Source of the DNA: Trinickia violacea
GTDB taxonomy: Bacteria; Pseudomonadota; Gammaproteobacteria; Burkholderiales; Burkholderiaceae
Direction: 5' to 3'
Assembly (NCBI RefSeq): GCF_005280735.1
Contig: NZ_CP040077.1
Location: 3,038,001-3,102,000, forward strand
DNA length: 64,000 nucleotides
In this document: positions 23,106 through 29,208 of the stretch, in pieces
Position numbering within the stretch: the stretch's first letter is position 1
Layout: each line of letters begins with the position of its first letter
Notes under the pieces: generated by a model
Told to the model about the DNA's origin: nothing
Database searches by the model: none
What the model saw: the letters and a program-made list of their open reading frames with translations, nothing else
Program-made: the position numbers and the translations under genes

Positions 23106-24250
23106 GATGGGTAGTCGTCCACGGGAAGAAGTGCATCGCCGAAAAACGCGCGCACCTGGTGATACCACTCCGGATTGACGCGCTCAGCTGCCTTCAGCGC
23201 AAACTCGATCGCCGCCTTGTCGCGCGCCGCCTTAGCCACGCGAACCAGCAGGTGAGGCGTCGATTCGTCCTTTTGCCGGCTGATGCCAACGGTTTCCGCC
23301 TTGGCTTCAATACCGGAATCGCTTTCCCACCACGACCCAGACGGGCTGTCGCGCGCCGCCGGTGTCGCCAGCACCTCCTCGACGAAACGGGCAACGAAGC
23401 CCGCGTTGACCGGCCGGTCGTCGCTATCGCGCTCGCGCGCCGCCACCGCGCGCCGATGCGCTTCGCGCAGCTGCTCGAGCGTCACGCCGCGTCCGACCCA
23501 CGTCAGCACCTGCACGCGGTCGTTCTTCGCCAGCGCAAACGCCTTGCCGCGATCGCGCTCGAGGTCCTGCAGCAGCGCAACCATTGCGCGCTCATCGGCG
23601 CCGTCAGGCGGATCGTCGACGGGCGCATCGAGTCCCGACGCGTTCTCGCCTGCCGATGGTGTTTCGGTTTTTTTGCTTTCAGGCAGCAGCAGCGATTGCG
23701 GCGGTGGGTCATCGCCAACGTTGTCCACAGCCTCGCGCTCATGCGCGGTTGCTGCTGCTGATGGTTCTTTGATGGTTAACTGATGGTTCGGGTGCAAAAG
23801 CTTTGCACCCTTTTCTGCTTCGTTTTGCACCCTTTTCTGCGCTGGTTTGCACCCTTTCTTGTCGCCGTTTGCACCCTTTTCGGTTTTATTGGGTGCAAAA
23901 TCTGCACCCTTTTCTAGTTCTCCTGAGTTTTCTGTGGATAACTTTAAGGATGCAAAATCTGCACCCTTTATCCACTCAGGATTGATGCGATATTCAGCGG
24001 GTCGTCCAGCGCTTTCCCGACCGCCACGAGCGGCACGCACGAGAATCAGCCAGCCCGCCTCACGCATGCGCTTGAGCTGGTATTGGACGGCACGCCGGGA
24101 CTGGCGCGTCTTCTCCGCCATCGTGTCGACGCTCGGGAAAATGTGTGTGCCGTCGTCGTGCGCGTTGTCCGCCAGCTTCAGCGCGAGAATTAGCTCGCCG
24201 CCGCCTTCCGGATACCGGTCGAATACCATGCCCGTAAGCTTTCCGCTCAC
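23102..24250 (-). CDS. Phage replication initiator-like protein with HTH domain (lambda O-like role)
   Basis: A 382-residue protein starting at a GTG that overlaps the ParB-like stop. Residues 10-85 are a helix-turn-helix domain (HIFPSVDTMAEKTRQSRRAV, then LKRMREAGWLILV). Residues 92-165 are a low-complexity linker with KGADFA, KGAN, KKGC, EKGAK pieces that come from DNA repeats rather than protein repeats (see origin entry). The C-terminal part (LTWVGRGVTLEQLREAHRRA, AGFVARFVEEVL) is a helicase-loader-like helical domain. By analogy with lambda O it should bind the repeats in its own gene and recruit helicase. No separate loader gene was recognised. Confidence 0.75.
   Translation of the reverse strand: MSGKLTGMVFDRYPEGGGELILALKLADNAHDDGTHIFPSVDTMAEKTRQSRRAVQYQLKRMREAGWLILVRAARGGRESAGRPAEYRINPEWIKGADFASLKLSTENSGELEKGADFAPNKTEKGANGDKKGCKPAQKRVQNEAEKGAKLLHPNHQLTIKEPSAAATAHEREAVDNVGDDPPPQSLLLPESKKTETPSAGENASGLDAPVDDPPDGADERAMVALLQDLERDRGKAFALAKNDRVQVLTWVGRGVTLEQLREAHRRAVAARERDSDDRPVNAGFVARFVEEVLATPAARDSPSGSWWESDSGIEAKAETVGISRQKDESTPHLLVRVAKAARDKAAIEFALKAAERVNPEWYHQVRAFFGDALLPVDDYPS
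23721..23976. other. Probable phage replication origin: iterons and DnaA boxes inside the replication gene
   Basis: Six copies of a 13-14-bp repeat, TTTGCACCCTTTTC or close variants, start at 23802, 23824, 23846, 23868, 23901 and 23958. The first four are spaced by exactly 22 bp, two helical turns. Inverted partial copies (TTTTGCACCC as complement) lie at 23790-23799 and 23891-23900, a shorter one at 23951-23957. A perfect DnaA box (complement of TGTGGATAA) is at 23933-23941, with near matches at 23721-23729 (TTGTCCACA) and 23968-23976 (TTATCCACT). Three 11-bp repeats beginning TGATGGTT at 23759, 23770 and 23781 are relatively AT-rich and could be the unwinding element. As 22 is not a multiple of three, the repeats fall in different reading frames, so selection acts on DNA. 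Confidence 0.75.
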
Positions 24251-25116
24251 GCCACCTCCTGGTCAAACGCCTGCATCGCAGCCTTCGCGTCCGCCAGCCC
24301 CGGCAATGCCGCCGCCGACTCTTCAATGCCGAGCACCCAGCGCAACGCCGCGGCGCGCTCGCCCGTTGCCGTGGCGAGCTCCGTCTCGATCTTTTTCCGG
24401 GTTTTCATGCGCGTCGGTGGTTCGCCCGCCAGCACGGCGCGCTGCTTCCGCGACCGCTCGTGACCCTGTACGCCGTCGCCCGCCTCGATCAGATCCTTGA
24501 CCTTCGCGCGCTGTTCATCCGGTGTCAGCTTTACGAGCTGCTTCGCGTGCGTGGCACTGATCTGGCCTGCTTCGACCGCCTTCTGAACGGCCGAGCAGCA
24601 GTCAAGCAGCTGTACCGTCGCACGCACCGTCGCGACGTTGCAGCCGAAAAGGATCGCGATATCCTCGTCGCTTCGCCCCATGGCCTGCTGGCGTGCCATC
24701 TTTTCCGCGCGCGTAATGGGCGTTTCCTGCTGCCGAATCGCGTTCTCGCTCACCATCGCTGCAGAAAGCACACTCGCACGCTCATGAGGCTTCAGCCGCC
24801 GCACAACAGCCGGCACGAGCCGGATAGGCTCGCCGCGCGCGCGCCGCCGCCGGTTGGCCTCGCGCGCATTCTTCACGCGCTGCCGGCCGGTCACCACTTC
24901 GATATCGCCGGTCTCGGTGTTCTTGCTGACCTCAATGGCCTGGATTACGCCCTGATAGTCAATGTTGCGCACCATGCTCTCGTCGAGCGGCAAATGCACG
25001 CGCGAGTCGTACAGCGGGTGCGATTCATCCGTCACAAGCACGAGGTCGTCCGGGTCGAACGTCAGCACGTTCGTCTTCCCCTGCGCGCCGTATGCGTCAA
25101 TGCTGTTTTTTGCCAT
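24247..25116 (-). CDS. ParB/Spo0J N-terminal domain protein
   Basis: A 289-residue protein. The N-terminal ParB-like domain (residues 18-110) includes VEVVTGRQRVKNAREANRRR-like features read here as IEVVTGRQRVKNAREANRRR, the motif comparable to the GERR(F/Y)RA box, followed by an HTH (MGRSDEDIAILFGCNVATVR, about residues 148-167). In phages such proteins are thought to act in partition, as plasmid-like stabilisers or as regulators or nucleases; none is proven here. No ParA partner is nearby, so classic partition is unlikely. It is coupled to the replication gene by a four-base overlap. Confidence 0.8.
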   Translation of the reverse strand: MAKNSIDAYGAQGKTNVLTFDPDDLVLVTDESHPLYDSRVHLPLDESMVRNIDYQGVIQAIEVSKNTETGDIEVVTGRQRVKNAREANRRRRARGEPIRLVPAVVRRLKPHERASVLSAAMVSENAIRQQETPITRAEKMARQQAMGRSDEDIAILFGCNVATVRATVQLLDCCSAVQKAVEAGQISATHAKQLVKLTPDEQRAKVKDLIEAGDGVQGHERSRKQRAVLAGEPPTRMKTRKKIETELATATGERAAALRWVLGIEESAAALPGLADAKAAMQAFDQEVA

Positions 25117-25124
25117 TGCAGTTC

Positions 25125-25329
25125 CTATGCTCGACGGCTATTCACAAAGCCCGTAAATGGACGCACGAGCGGCAGCTCGCGGCCCGTCGCCGTCATGATT
25201 GATCGCAATATCGACCGGACGGCCGAAGGTGCGCTCCAGCCCCGTACTCGCGCCCCCGCCACCGGCAACGTTGCCGACGATCAGTTCGCTACCGAGGTCG
25301 AGCGGAAAGGTGAGAATGTCGCGCTTCAC
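25125..25329 (-). pseudogene. Remnant of a phage DNA cytosine methyltransferase
   Basis: Starting at a GTG with GGAGG upstream and overlapping the adenine methyltransferase stop, the frame gives LIVGNVAGGGGASTGLER and GRPVDIAINHD, which is motif I of phage cytosine-5 methyltransferases. It then runs out as an unrelated tail ending at 25138. A -1/+1 shifted frame over the last 70 bases reads ELPLVRPFTGFVNSRRA and stops at 25125, which looks like the original C-terminus. The catalytic PC motif and target recognition region are absent. The simplest reading is an internal deletion joining the two ends of the gene. Confidence 0.55.
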
Positions 25330-26162
25330 GCGACCTCCAGATCAAGAGGTCGCTGCGCACGAGCACAGGAAAGAGCCGCGGAGCAAGCAGGATTGATCCA
25401 GAGCGTTTCGACACGTGCGCGTGCTCCGTCCGCCATCGTGGCGCAGTCCACGTGATGCCACGAAGCGTAAAGTTCGTCATAGAGCGCGCTTCGATACCCC
25501 GACAGCACGACCATGCCGCGCACGCCGCGCAGCAGCTCGGCCAGTTCGCGATGCTGCTCATCTGTCAGCTCGAACCGATAGTCGGTGCCTTTGTCGCGCG
25601 TTGACGCGACGTATGGCGGATCGAGATAGAACAACGTCTCCGGGCTATCCTGTTCACAAATCAGGCCAAAAGCGTCGCGATTCTCAATCACACACCCCTG
25701 CAGCCGCTCGATAATCTCGACGAGCGCGGGAGGATAGTTGTGCCAGTCCCTACACGGTGAGGTGCCCGACTGGCGCGAGTGGCGGCGAAAGCCGGTCGTG
25801 CGGTTATGCGAATTACTGCCGTGACCCATGAACGAACGCACAACCAACCTCCGTGCACGCTCAATCGGGTCGCCGCTCGGCTCATATGACAGCGTGAACT
25901 CGTCGCGCGAAAACGGCGTGAGTTCCAGCGCGCGCACAACATCGTCGCCGCGATCGCGTGTAACCCGGAAGAGGTTCACCACCTCGCCGTCGAGATCGTT
26001 GTACACGTCCTGATAGCTGCGCGGCTTGGATAGAAGCACTGAGCCCGCACCACCGAACGGCTCCACATAGATCCTGTGTGGAGGGAAATGCTCGATGATC
26101 CATTGCGCGAGGCGGAACTTGCCGCCGTGGTAACGGAGGATCGGGCGCGCCGGTACGTTCAC
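25326..26162 (-). CDS. DNA adenine methyltransferase, D12 class
   Basis: A 278-residue protein from the GTG at 26162, chosen because GGGAGG lies 4 bases upstream and it overlaps the previous stop (GTGA). D12-class motifs are complete: ILRYHGGKFRLAQWI at the start, motif I YVEPFGGAGSVLLSK (about residues 35-49), and catalytic motif IV YLDPPYVAS (near residue 185). It methylates adenine N6, with an unknown target. In phages this protects DNA from host restriction or replaces Dam. It sits beside the cytosine methyltransferase remnant. Confidence 0.9.
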   Translation of the reverse strand: MNVPARPILRYHGGKFRLAQWIIEHFPPHRIYVEPFGGAGSVLLSKPRSYQDVYNDLDGEVVNLFRVTRDRGDDVVRALELTPFSRDEFTLSYEPSGDPIERARRLVVRSFMGHGSNSHNRTTGFRRHSRQSGTSPCRDWHNYPPALVEIIERLQGCVIENRDAFGLICEQDSPETLFYLDPPYVASTRDKGTDYRFELTDEQHRELAELLRGVRGMVVLSGYRSALYDELYASWHHVDCATMADGARARVETLWINPACSAALSCARAQRPLDLEVA

Positions 26163-26434
26163 AGCGCCTCCCATTCAAGCGACAAGGTCATTTGCGCGAG
26201 CGCCGGCACCCTGCCAACGATGTCACGGCACGCGAACACGTCGACGCCGTAACTCGTCGTGCTGACTATGTTGCCGTCCGCATCAATACCGAGCGCATGC
26301 GCCATGTTCCCCGCGAGCGCCGCGATCACGAAAAATTTCGTTGTCCCACGCCCGCCCTTCGCCCGGTACACGTCCCCGACCGCAGGGCCGTCGAGCGCGA
26401 TGCGGAGTGGTATCTTTCCCATTTCGACCTTCAC
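26159..26434 (-). CDS. Hypothetical phage protein
   Basis: A 91-residue protein (MKVEMGKIPLRIALDGPAVG). Strand-rich, with GGRGTTKFFVIAALAGNMAH and a DADGNIVSTTSYG turn, then a short C-terminal helix. Similar proteins occur next to early-left genes of Burkholderia phages but no function is known. It overlaps both neighbours by four bases. Confidence 0.6.
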   Translation of the reverse strand: MKVEMGKIPLRIALDGPAVGDVYRAKGGRGTTKFFVIAALAGNMAHALGIDADGNIVSTTSYGVDVFACRDIVGRVPALAQMTLSLEWEAL

Positions 26435-26919
26435 ACTGCGTCCTCCGCGTCCTCAAGCGCGCCGCCGATCACAGACACGGGCACGCGGCAGTACAACTTT
26501 CGAATCAGGATCAACAACTCCTCGACGGTGCGAATCGCTCGCTCCCCGTCCGCCTCCAACACCGCGAACTCCCGGCCGCCTATCTCGTTGCGCGCCGCGA
26601 AACGCGAAAAGTCGCGCGAGAAGTCGCCCAACTCGGCGTGGAGCGCGTTGAACTTCGCAAGGAGCGCATCCCGATCGTCTGGCAGGACGTCGGGCACCTT
26701 TACAAAAATTCCGCCGCTCCGCCGTGCGATCTCCTCGGCGAGCAGCGTGGTGCCGGAGAATGTCTGCATCTGCAGCGCGGTATCCAGGTGCAAACGCTGA
26801 CCGCTGCGTTCGTACACGCGGTTTTCAAGCGCTGACTGCGACATGCCCAGCGCACCAGCCATCGCCGGCCATCCACCGGGAAATGCCCGGATCATTTTGC
26901 AGATTGCCTTCCTTAGCAT
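26431..26919 (-). CDS. YmfL-like / CII-type putative regulatory protein
   Basis: A 162-residue protein from the ATG at 26919 (MLRKAICKMIRAFPGGWPAM), which has GAGG upstream; an ATG at 26940 is in frame but less well placed. Residues 10-45 are a helix-turn-helix (MAGALGMSQSALENRVYER), followed by a longer helical region. It resembles YmfL of e14 and CII-like phage regulators, which sit first in the early-left operon after cro. It could switch between lysis and lysogeny. This is an assignment from pattern and place. Confidence 0.7.
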   Translation of the reverse strand: MLRKAICKMIRAFPGGWPAMAGALGMSQSALENRVYERSGQRLHLDTALQMQTFSGTTLLAEEIARRSGGIFVKVPDVLPDDRDALLAKFNALHAELGDFSRDFSRFAARNEIGGREFAVLEADGERAIRTVEELLILIRKLYCRVPVSVIGGALEDAEDAV

Positions 26920-27131
26920 GACTAATCGCCTCGCTGCCATTTACCCACCAGATCGCGCCGCCATTCGGTGGTTTTCAACTTGGGTCAACGGGCATAAAGT
27001 CCCGTTGACACTATTTAAAGGTGCGTAAGGTGCGTGCTCACCTTCGTGCCACACTTCCATTCGATGTGCCGTCTACCGACCAAAGTTGTCGGCGCATCGA
27101 TCCATCAACCAATTCCACAAAGGGAGCACGC

Positions 27132-27365
27132 ATGACCGTGAGGTACTCTTTCGCTACACGTCGTGGCACGTTCCATATCATCCCGACTCGCGACGGACGC
27201 TGGCATGCCGTCTTTAACGACCAATCGCTGGGCAGCTACCACACTCCGGCGCAAGCAGCCGACGACCTAGCCATGGGCACCACTTTCTCGCCCGGATTCG
27301 ACACCAGTGTTCTCGGCATTTCCGACGACATCGGAGATTGGGACCGGCACCCGATAGCCCTCTGA
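27132..27365 (+). CDS. Small conserved-type protein of unknown function
   Basis: A 77-residue protein with AAAGGGAG upstream of the ATG at 27132. It begins MTVRYSFATRRGTFHIIPTR and ends with SPGFDTSVLGISDDIGDWDR. It has the look of small proteins often annotated as hypothetical in Burkholderiales. It is on the plus strand, against the surrounding early-left genes, and its last 99 bases overlap the gene at 27267-27563 on the other strand. Confidence 0.65.
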   Translation: MTVRYSFATRRGTFHIIPTRDGRWHAVFNDQSLGSYHTPAQAADDLAMGTTFSPGFDTSVLGISDDIGDWDRHPIAL

Positions 27366-27563
27366 TCGACTGTGGAGATAGCCTGTGATTGCCTGCGCAA
27401 GTTCGCTTGCCACTCCAACTGGCATGCGCAGGCGAAGTACAGACTGCCCCGTGTTGAAGCTGATCGTCCACTCGTCTGGGTCATCGGTTTGCGTAATACC
27501 GCGCCAAGCTTTAACGGGGTACACCGTGAGAACGGTGACAGGTTCTCGAGAGACAGGTTTCAC
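27267..27563 (-). CDS. Hypothetical phage protein downstream of the Cro-like gene
   Basis: A 98-residue protein starting at a GTG (MKPVSREPVTVLTVYPVKAW) with AGGAGG at 5 bases. The sequence around its start is repeated after the Cro-like gene at 28136-28157, so it may originally have followed that gene directly. The core (DEWTISFNTGQSVLRLRMPV) looks beta-rich; the C-terminus overlaps the plus-strand gene at 27132-27365. No family is recognised. Confidence 0.5.
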   Translation of the reverse strand: MKPVSREPVTVLTVYPVKAWRGITQTDDPDEWTISFNTGQSVLRLRMPVGVASELAQAITGYLHSRSEGYRVPVPISDVVGNAENTGVESGRESGAHG

Positions 27564-27580
27564 GCGACCTCCTGCTGTTG
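27559..27580. repeat. Left copy of a 22-bp direct repeat
   Basis: Identical over 22 bp to 28136-28157 (core GCGACCTCCTGCTGTTG). On the minus strand it carries the ribosome binding site (AGGAGG) and GTG start of the 27267-27563 gene and a reading QQQEVA-stop identical to the end of the Cro-like protein. The two copies are 577 bp apart and flank a plus-strand gene. Confidence 0.8.
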
Positions 27581-27650
27581 AGCGAGGGCTCCGGCTCGCG
27601 CCGTCGAATCAGTTGCTCTCACACAAACCGTATCCACCTTTGGAACTCCC

Positions 27651-27968
27651 ATGGCTGAAAATATGACCATCTATATCTATCGCTCGCCATTTGGACTTTT
27701 GAGCATTCGCGGGATAGTCGAGGCAAGTCCGCGATGGCTTTTCGTGTATGAAGCGCCTCAGCTTGCGTCCAACGGCGAAATGCTTCTCCAGCCGAAAGTA
27801 ATCAAGGAAAGCTACCCAAGCCCGGAAGCGGTTGCCGAAGCAGTCTTTCAACAAAGGATTGGCTGGCCCTTGTGGGACGAACTTCCATACGTCAGCTTCC
27901 CCGCATCGCTAGAAGATTGGACAGCCGTCGAAGCATCCGGAACAACCACGATCCGCGGCTCGGATTAA
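27651..27968 (+). CDS. Accessory gene between direct repeats, unknown function
   Basis: A 105-residue protein starting MAENMTIYIYRSPFGLLSIR, with strands at the start (WLFVYEAPQLASNGEMLLQP) and a helix (SYPSPEAVAEAVFQQRIGW) towards the end. Similar alpha/beta mini-proteins exist in Burkholderiales but have no known role. It lies opposite to the early-left genes, between the two 22-bp repeats, and upstream of no other plus-strand gene, so it looks like a moron (independent gene insertion). A weak GGAA precedes the ATG. Confidence 0.55.
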   Translation: MAENMTIYIYRSPFGLLSIRGIVEASPRWLFVYEAPQLASNGEMLLQPKVIKESYPSPEAVAEAVFQQRIGWPLWDELPYVSFPASLEDWTAVEASGTTTIRGSD

Positions 27969-28135
27969 CGAACTGGAACTCCTCCTCAGAATTGAGCCTT
28001 GGTATCCGCACCTGGAGCCCGCGCGCGTGACACGCTGCTCGTTCCCGCGCGCGCCGGTCAAGAATTTCTGACCAGTTCGAACCGGCGTTTCGGTAGCGTC
28101 TCAAGGATGGTTTTACGAACGGACTGCGCACCGGC

Positions 28136-28157
28136 TTCACGCGACCTCCTGCTGTTG
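28136..28157. repeat. Right copy of the 22-bp direct repeat
   Basis: Contains the last codons and stop of the Cro-like gene (QQQEVA) and a GTGA start overlap with AGGAGG. Same sequence as 27559-27580. The two are consistent with an insertion that duplicated its target, or with recombination between phages at the Cro gene end. Confidence 0.8.
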
Positions 28158-28391
28158 GACGTGCTGGGGACGGGTATCGCGCAGATGCGCCCAGTCAACA
28201 TCGTCCCGTAGGTCTTCGCAGCACACTGCTCCGCGACTCTCGCGATCGATGTTGATGCAAAGCGATTCGCCGAGCCTCTGACCGGCGCTGAGCGCCTTCC
28301 TGAGGTAGCCGATCGTCGTCCCGCAACGTTCGGCAAAGCATCGCTGAGTGTCAGCGTCCATAGAGTTCAGGAGGAGTCGGAGTTTGTCCAT
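28137..28391 (-). CDS. Cro-like (YdaS family) regulator
   Basis: An 84-residue protein. It begins MDKLRLLLNSMDADTQRCFA, followed by ERCGTTIGYLRKALSAGQRL, the YdaS/Cro helix-turn-helix (about residues 20-45). Its position, reading away from the CI-like gene over shared operators, is that of lambda cro. The ATG lies only 6 bases past the -10 of its promoter, so the mRNA would be leaderless or nearly so. It opens the early-left operon (phage replication genes). Confidence 0.82.
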   Translation of the reverse strand: MDKLRLLLNSMDADTQRCFAERCGTTIGYLRKALSAGQRLGESLCINIDRESRGAVCCEDLRDDVDWAHLRDTRPQHVQQQEVA

Positions 28392-28397
28392 GCGGGC

Positions 28398-28425
28398 ATT
28401 TTACCCGCAGGTAAATTCAAGTCAA
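28398..28425 (-). promoter_or_regulatory. Promoter for the Cro-like gene and early-left operon
   Basis: Minus-strand -35 TTGACT (28425-28420), 16-bp spacer and -10 TAAAAT (28403-28398). It overlaps operators O1 and O2, so a bound repressor would block it. Confidence 0.7.
28401..28414. promoter_or_regulatory. Operator O1 (TTACC-CGCA-GGTAA)
   Basis: Perfect 5-bp inverted repeat with a 4-base centre, overlapping the -10 end and spacer of the Cro promoter. Confidence 0.75.
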
Positions 28426-28438
28426 TACCCGCAGGGAA
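28425..28438. promoter_or_regulatory. Operator O2 (ATACCCGCAGGGAA), imperfect
   Basis: Same centre as O1 with three substitutions in the outer arms (A for T at one end, G for T at the other). It lies at the -35 of the Cro promoter. Confidence 0.6.
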
Positions 28439-28439
28439 T

Positions 28440-28453
28440 TTACCTGCTGGTAA
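28440..28453. promoter_or_regulatory. Operator O3 (TTACC-TGCT-GGTAA)
   Basis: Perfect 5-bp arms with a different centre from O1. It is the one nearest the CI-like gene and could mediate CI autorepression. Confidence 0.7.
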
Positions 28454-28473
28454 CGTTGAGGTTGAATCTAGGT

Positions 28474-28950
28474 ATGGATAAGTACGAACATAGGCGCCTG
28501 CGCCTTCTCGAGGTGAGAGACCGCGACCTAGGCGGCTCAACGGCGGCGCTCGCCAACAAAATTGAGCGAAGCCCGTCTTACGTCGCGAGGATGCTCTACC
28601 CCCCGGGTAAGGAAGGCAGAAAGCGTATAGCCGAGGATATGGTCGAAGTGATTGAAACCGCGTTCGGGTGGGGAAGCGGCTGGATGGATTCAGTTAGTCC
28701 AATCCCCAGCGAACGTGGAGAGGCAACTTTGGAGCTGCCCCCAACATGGGCACTGAAAGCACTGGCCTCACTCTCAGCACTTAGCCCGGCCGCCCGCGAG
28801 CTTGTTGACGCGATCGTTGAGGCGGATGGCAAAGGTCTGCCACCCCACGCTTTCAAGCCGCTGAGAGAAATGCTTGAGCTTCTTGTTCAGCCAATAGCAC
28901 AACCCAATGAAGCCTCATCGGGGAAGCGGCGTTTCGGCAAGGGCGGCTAA
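28474..28950 (+). CDS. CI-like prophage repressor
   Basis: A 158-residue protein from the ATG at 28474, chosen because longer in-frame starts would read through the operators. The N-terminus has a helix-turn-helix (DRDLGGSTAALANKIERSPS, then YVARMLYPPG, about residues 16-45), then a helical region (SLSALSPAARELVDAIVEAD). It lacks the LexA-like self-cleavage domain, so induction would not work by RecA-stimulated autocleavage. It is expected to bind the operators at 28401-28453 and 30021-30059 and hold lysogeny. Confidence 0.8.
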   Translation: MDKYEHRRLRLLEVRDRDLGGSTAALANKIERSPSYVARMLYPPGKEGRKRIAEDMVEVIETAFGWGSGWMDSVSPIPSERGEATLELPPTWALKALASLSALSPAARELVDAIVEADGKGLPPHAFKPLREMLELLVQPIAQPNEASSGKRRFGKGG

Positions 28951-29208
28951 ACCGTCGGGCTGCACGTCCACTAGAGGCTCGAGATATGAGTCCGGGAACA
29001 GCCAATCGCGTGTGAGCACCAAGCCAATACCATCATCTGCCAAACCCAGCACGGGGTCTCCAACAAGAACACACTCCCAGCGCCCATCACAATGCAGGCG
29101 TTCGACTCGGACAACTCGGCCTTTCAAGGCCTCGTTCGACGAATAGACGATCCTCGCCTGCTGCCCCGGCGCGCAGCGCCGCCCCGTTGTTTTCACCGAC
29201 CCCTTCAT
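28915..29208 (-). CDS. Small phage protein, unknown function
   Basis: A 97-residue protein from the ATG at 29208 (MKGSVKTTGRRCAPGQQARI). It is beta-rich (RIVYSSNEALKGRVVRVERL, WECVLVGDPVLGL) with a C-terminal LTRDWLFPDSYLEPL. Sequences of this kind occur in Burkholderia phages without known function. It converges on the CI-like gene with a 36-base overlap. A longer start at 29259 is in frame. Confidence 0.55.
   Translation of the reverse strand: MKGSVKTTGRRCAPGQQARIVYSSNEALKGRVVRVERLHCDGRWECVLVGDPVLGLADDGIGLVLTRDWLFPDSYLEPLVDVQPDGLAALAETPLPR

Noticed and set aside
23790..23976. Regular repeats that could be taken for a CRISPR array
   Set aside because: Repeats are only 13-14 bp with 8-43-bp gaps and lie within a protein gene with DnaA boxes. 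They fit iterons, not CRISPR. No other array-like repeats were seen.
27892..28140. Minus-strand frame starting right after the Cro-like gene with a good ribosome binding site
   Set aside because: Its start lies in the duplicated 22-bp repeat, its sequence looks non-coding, and it overlaps the end of the 27651-27968 gene. It is best explained as a by-product of the insertion.
28348..28473. Upstream in-frame start for the CI-like repressor
   Set aside because: It would translate through three operators and the opposite promoter, and the extra residues do not look like the family.
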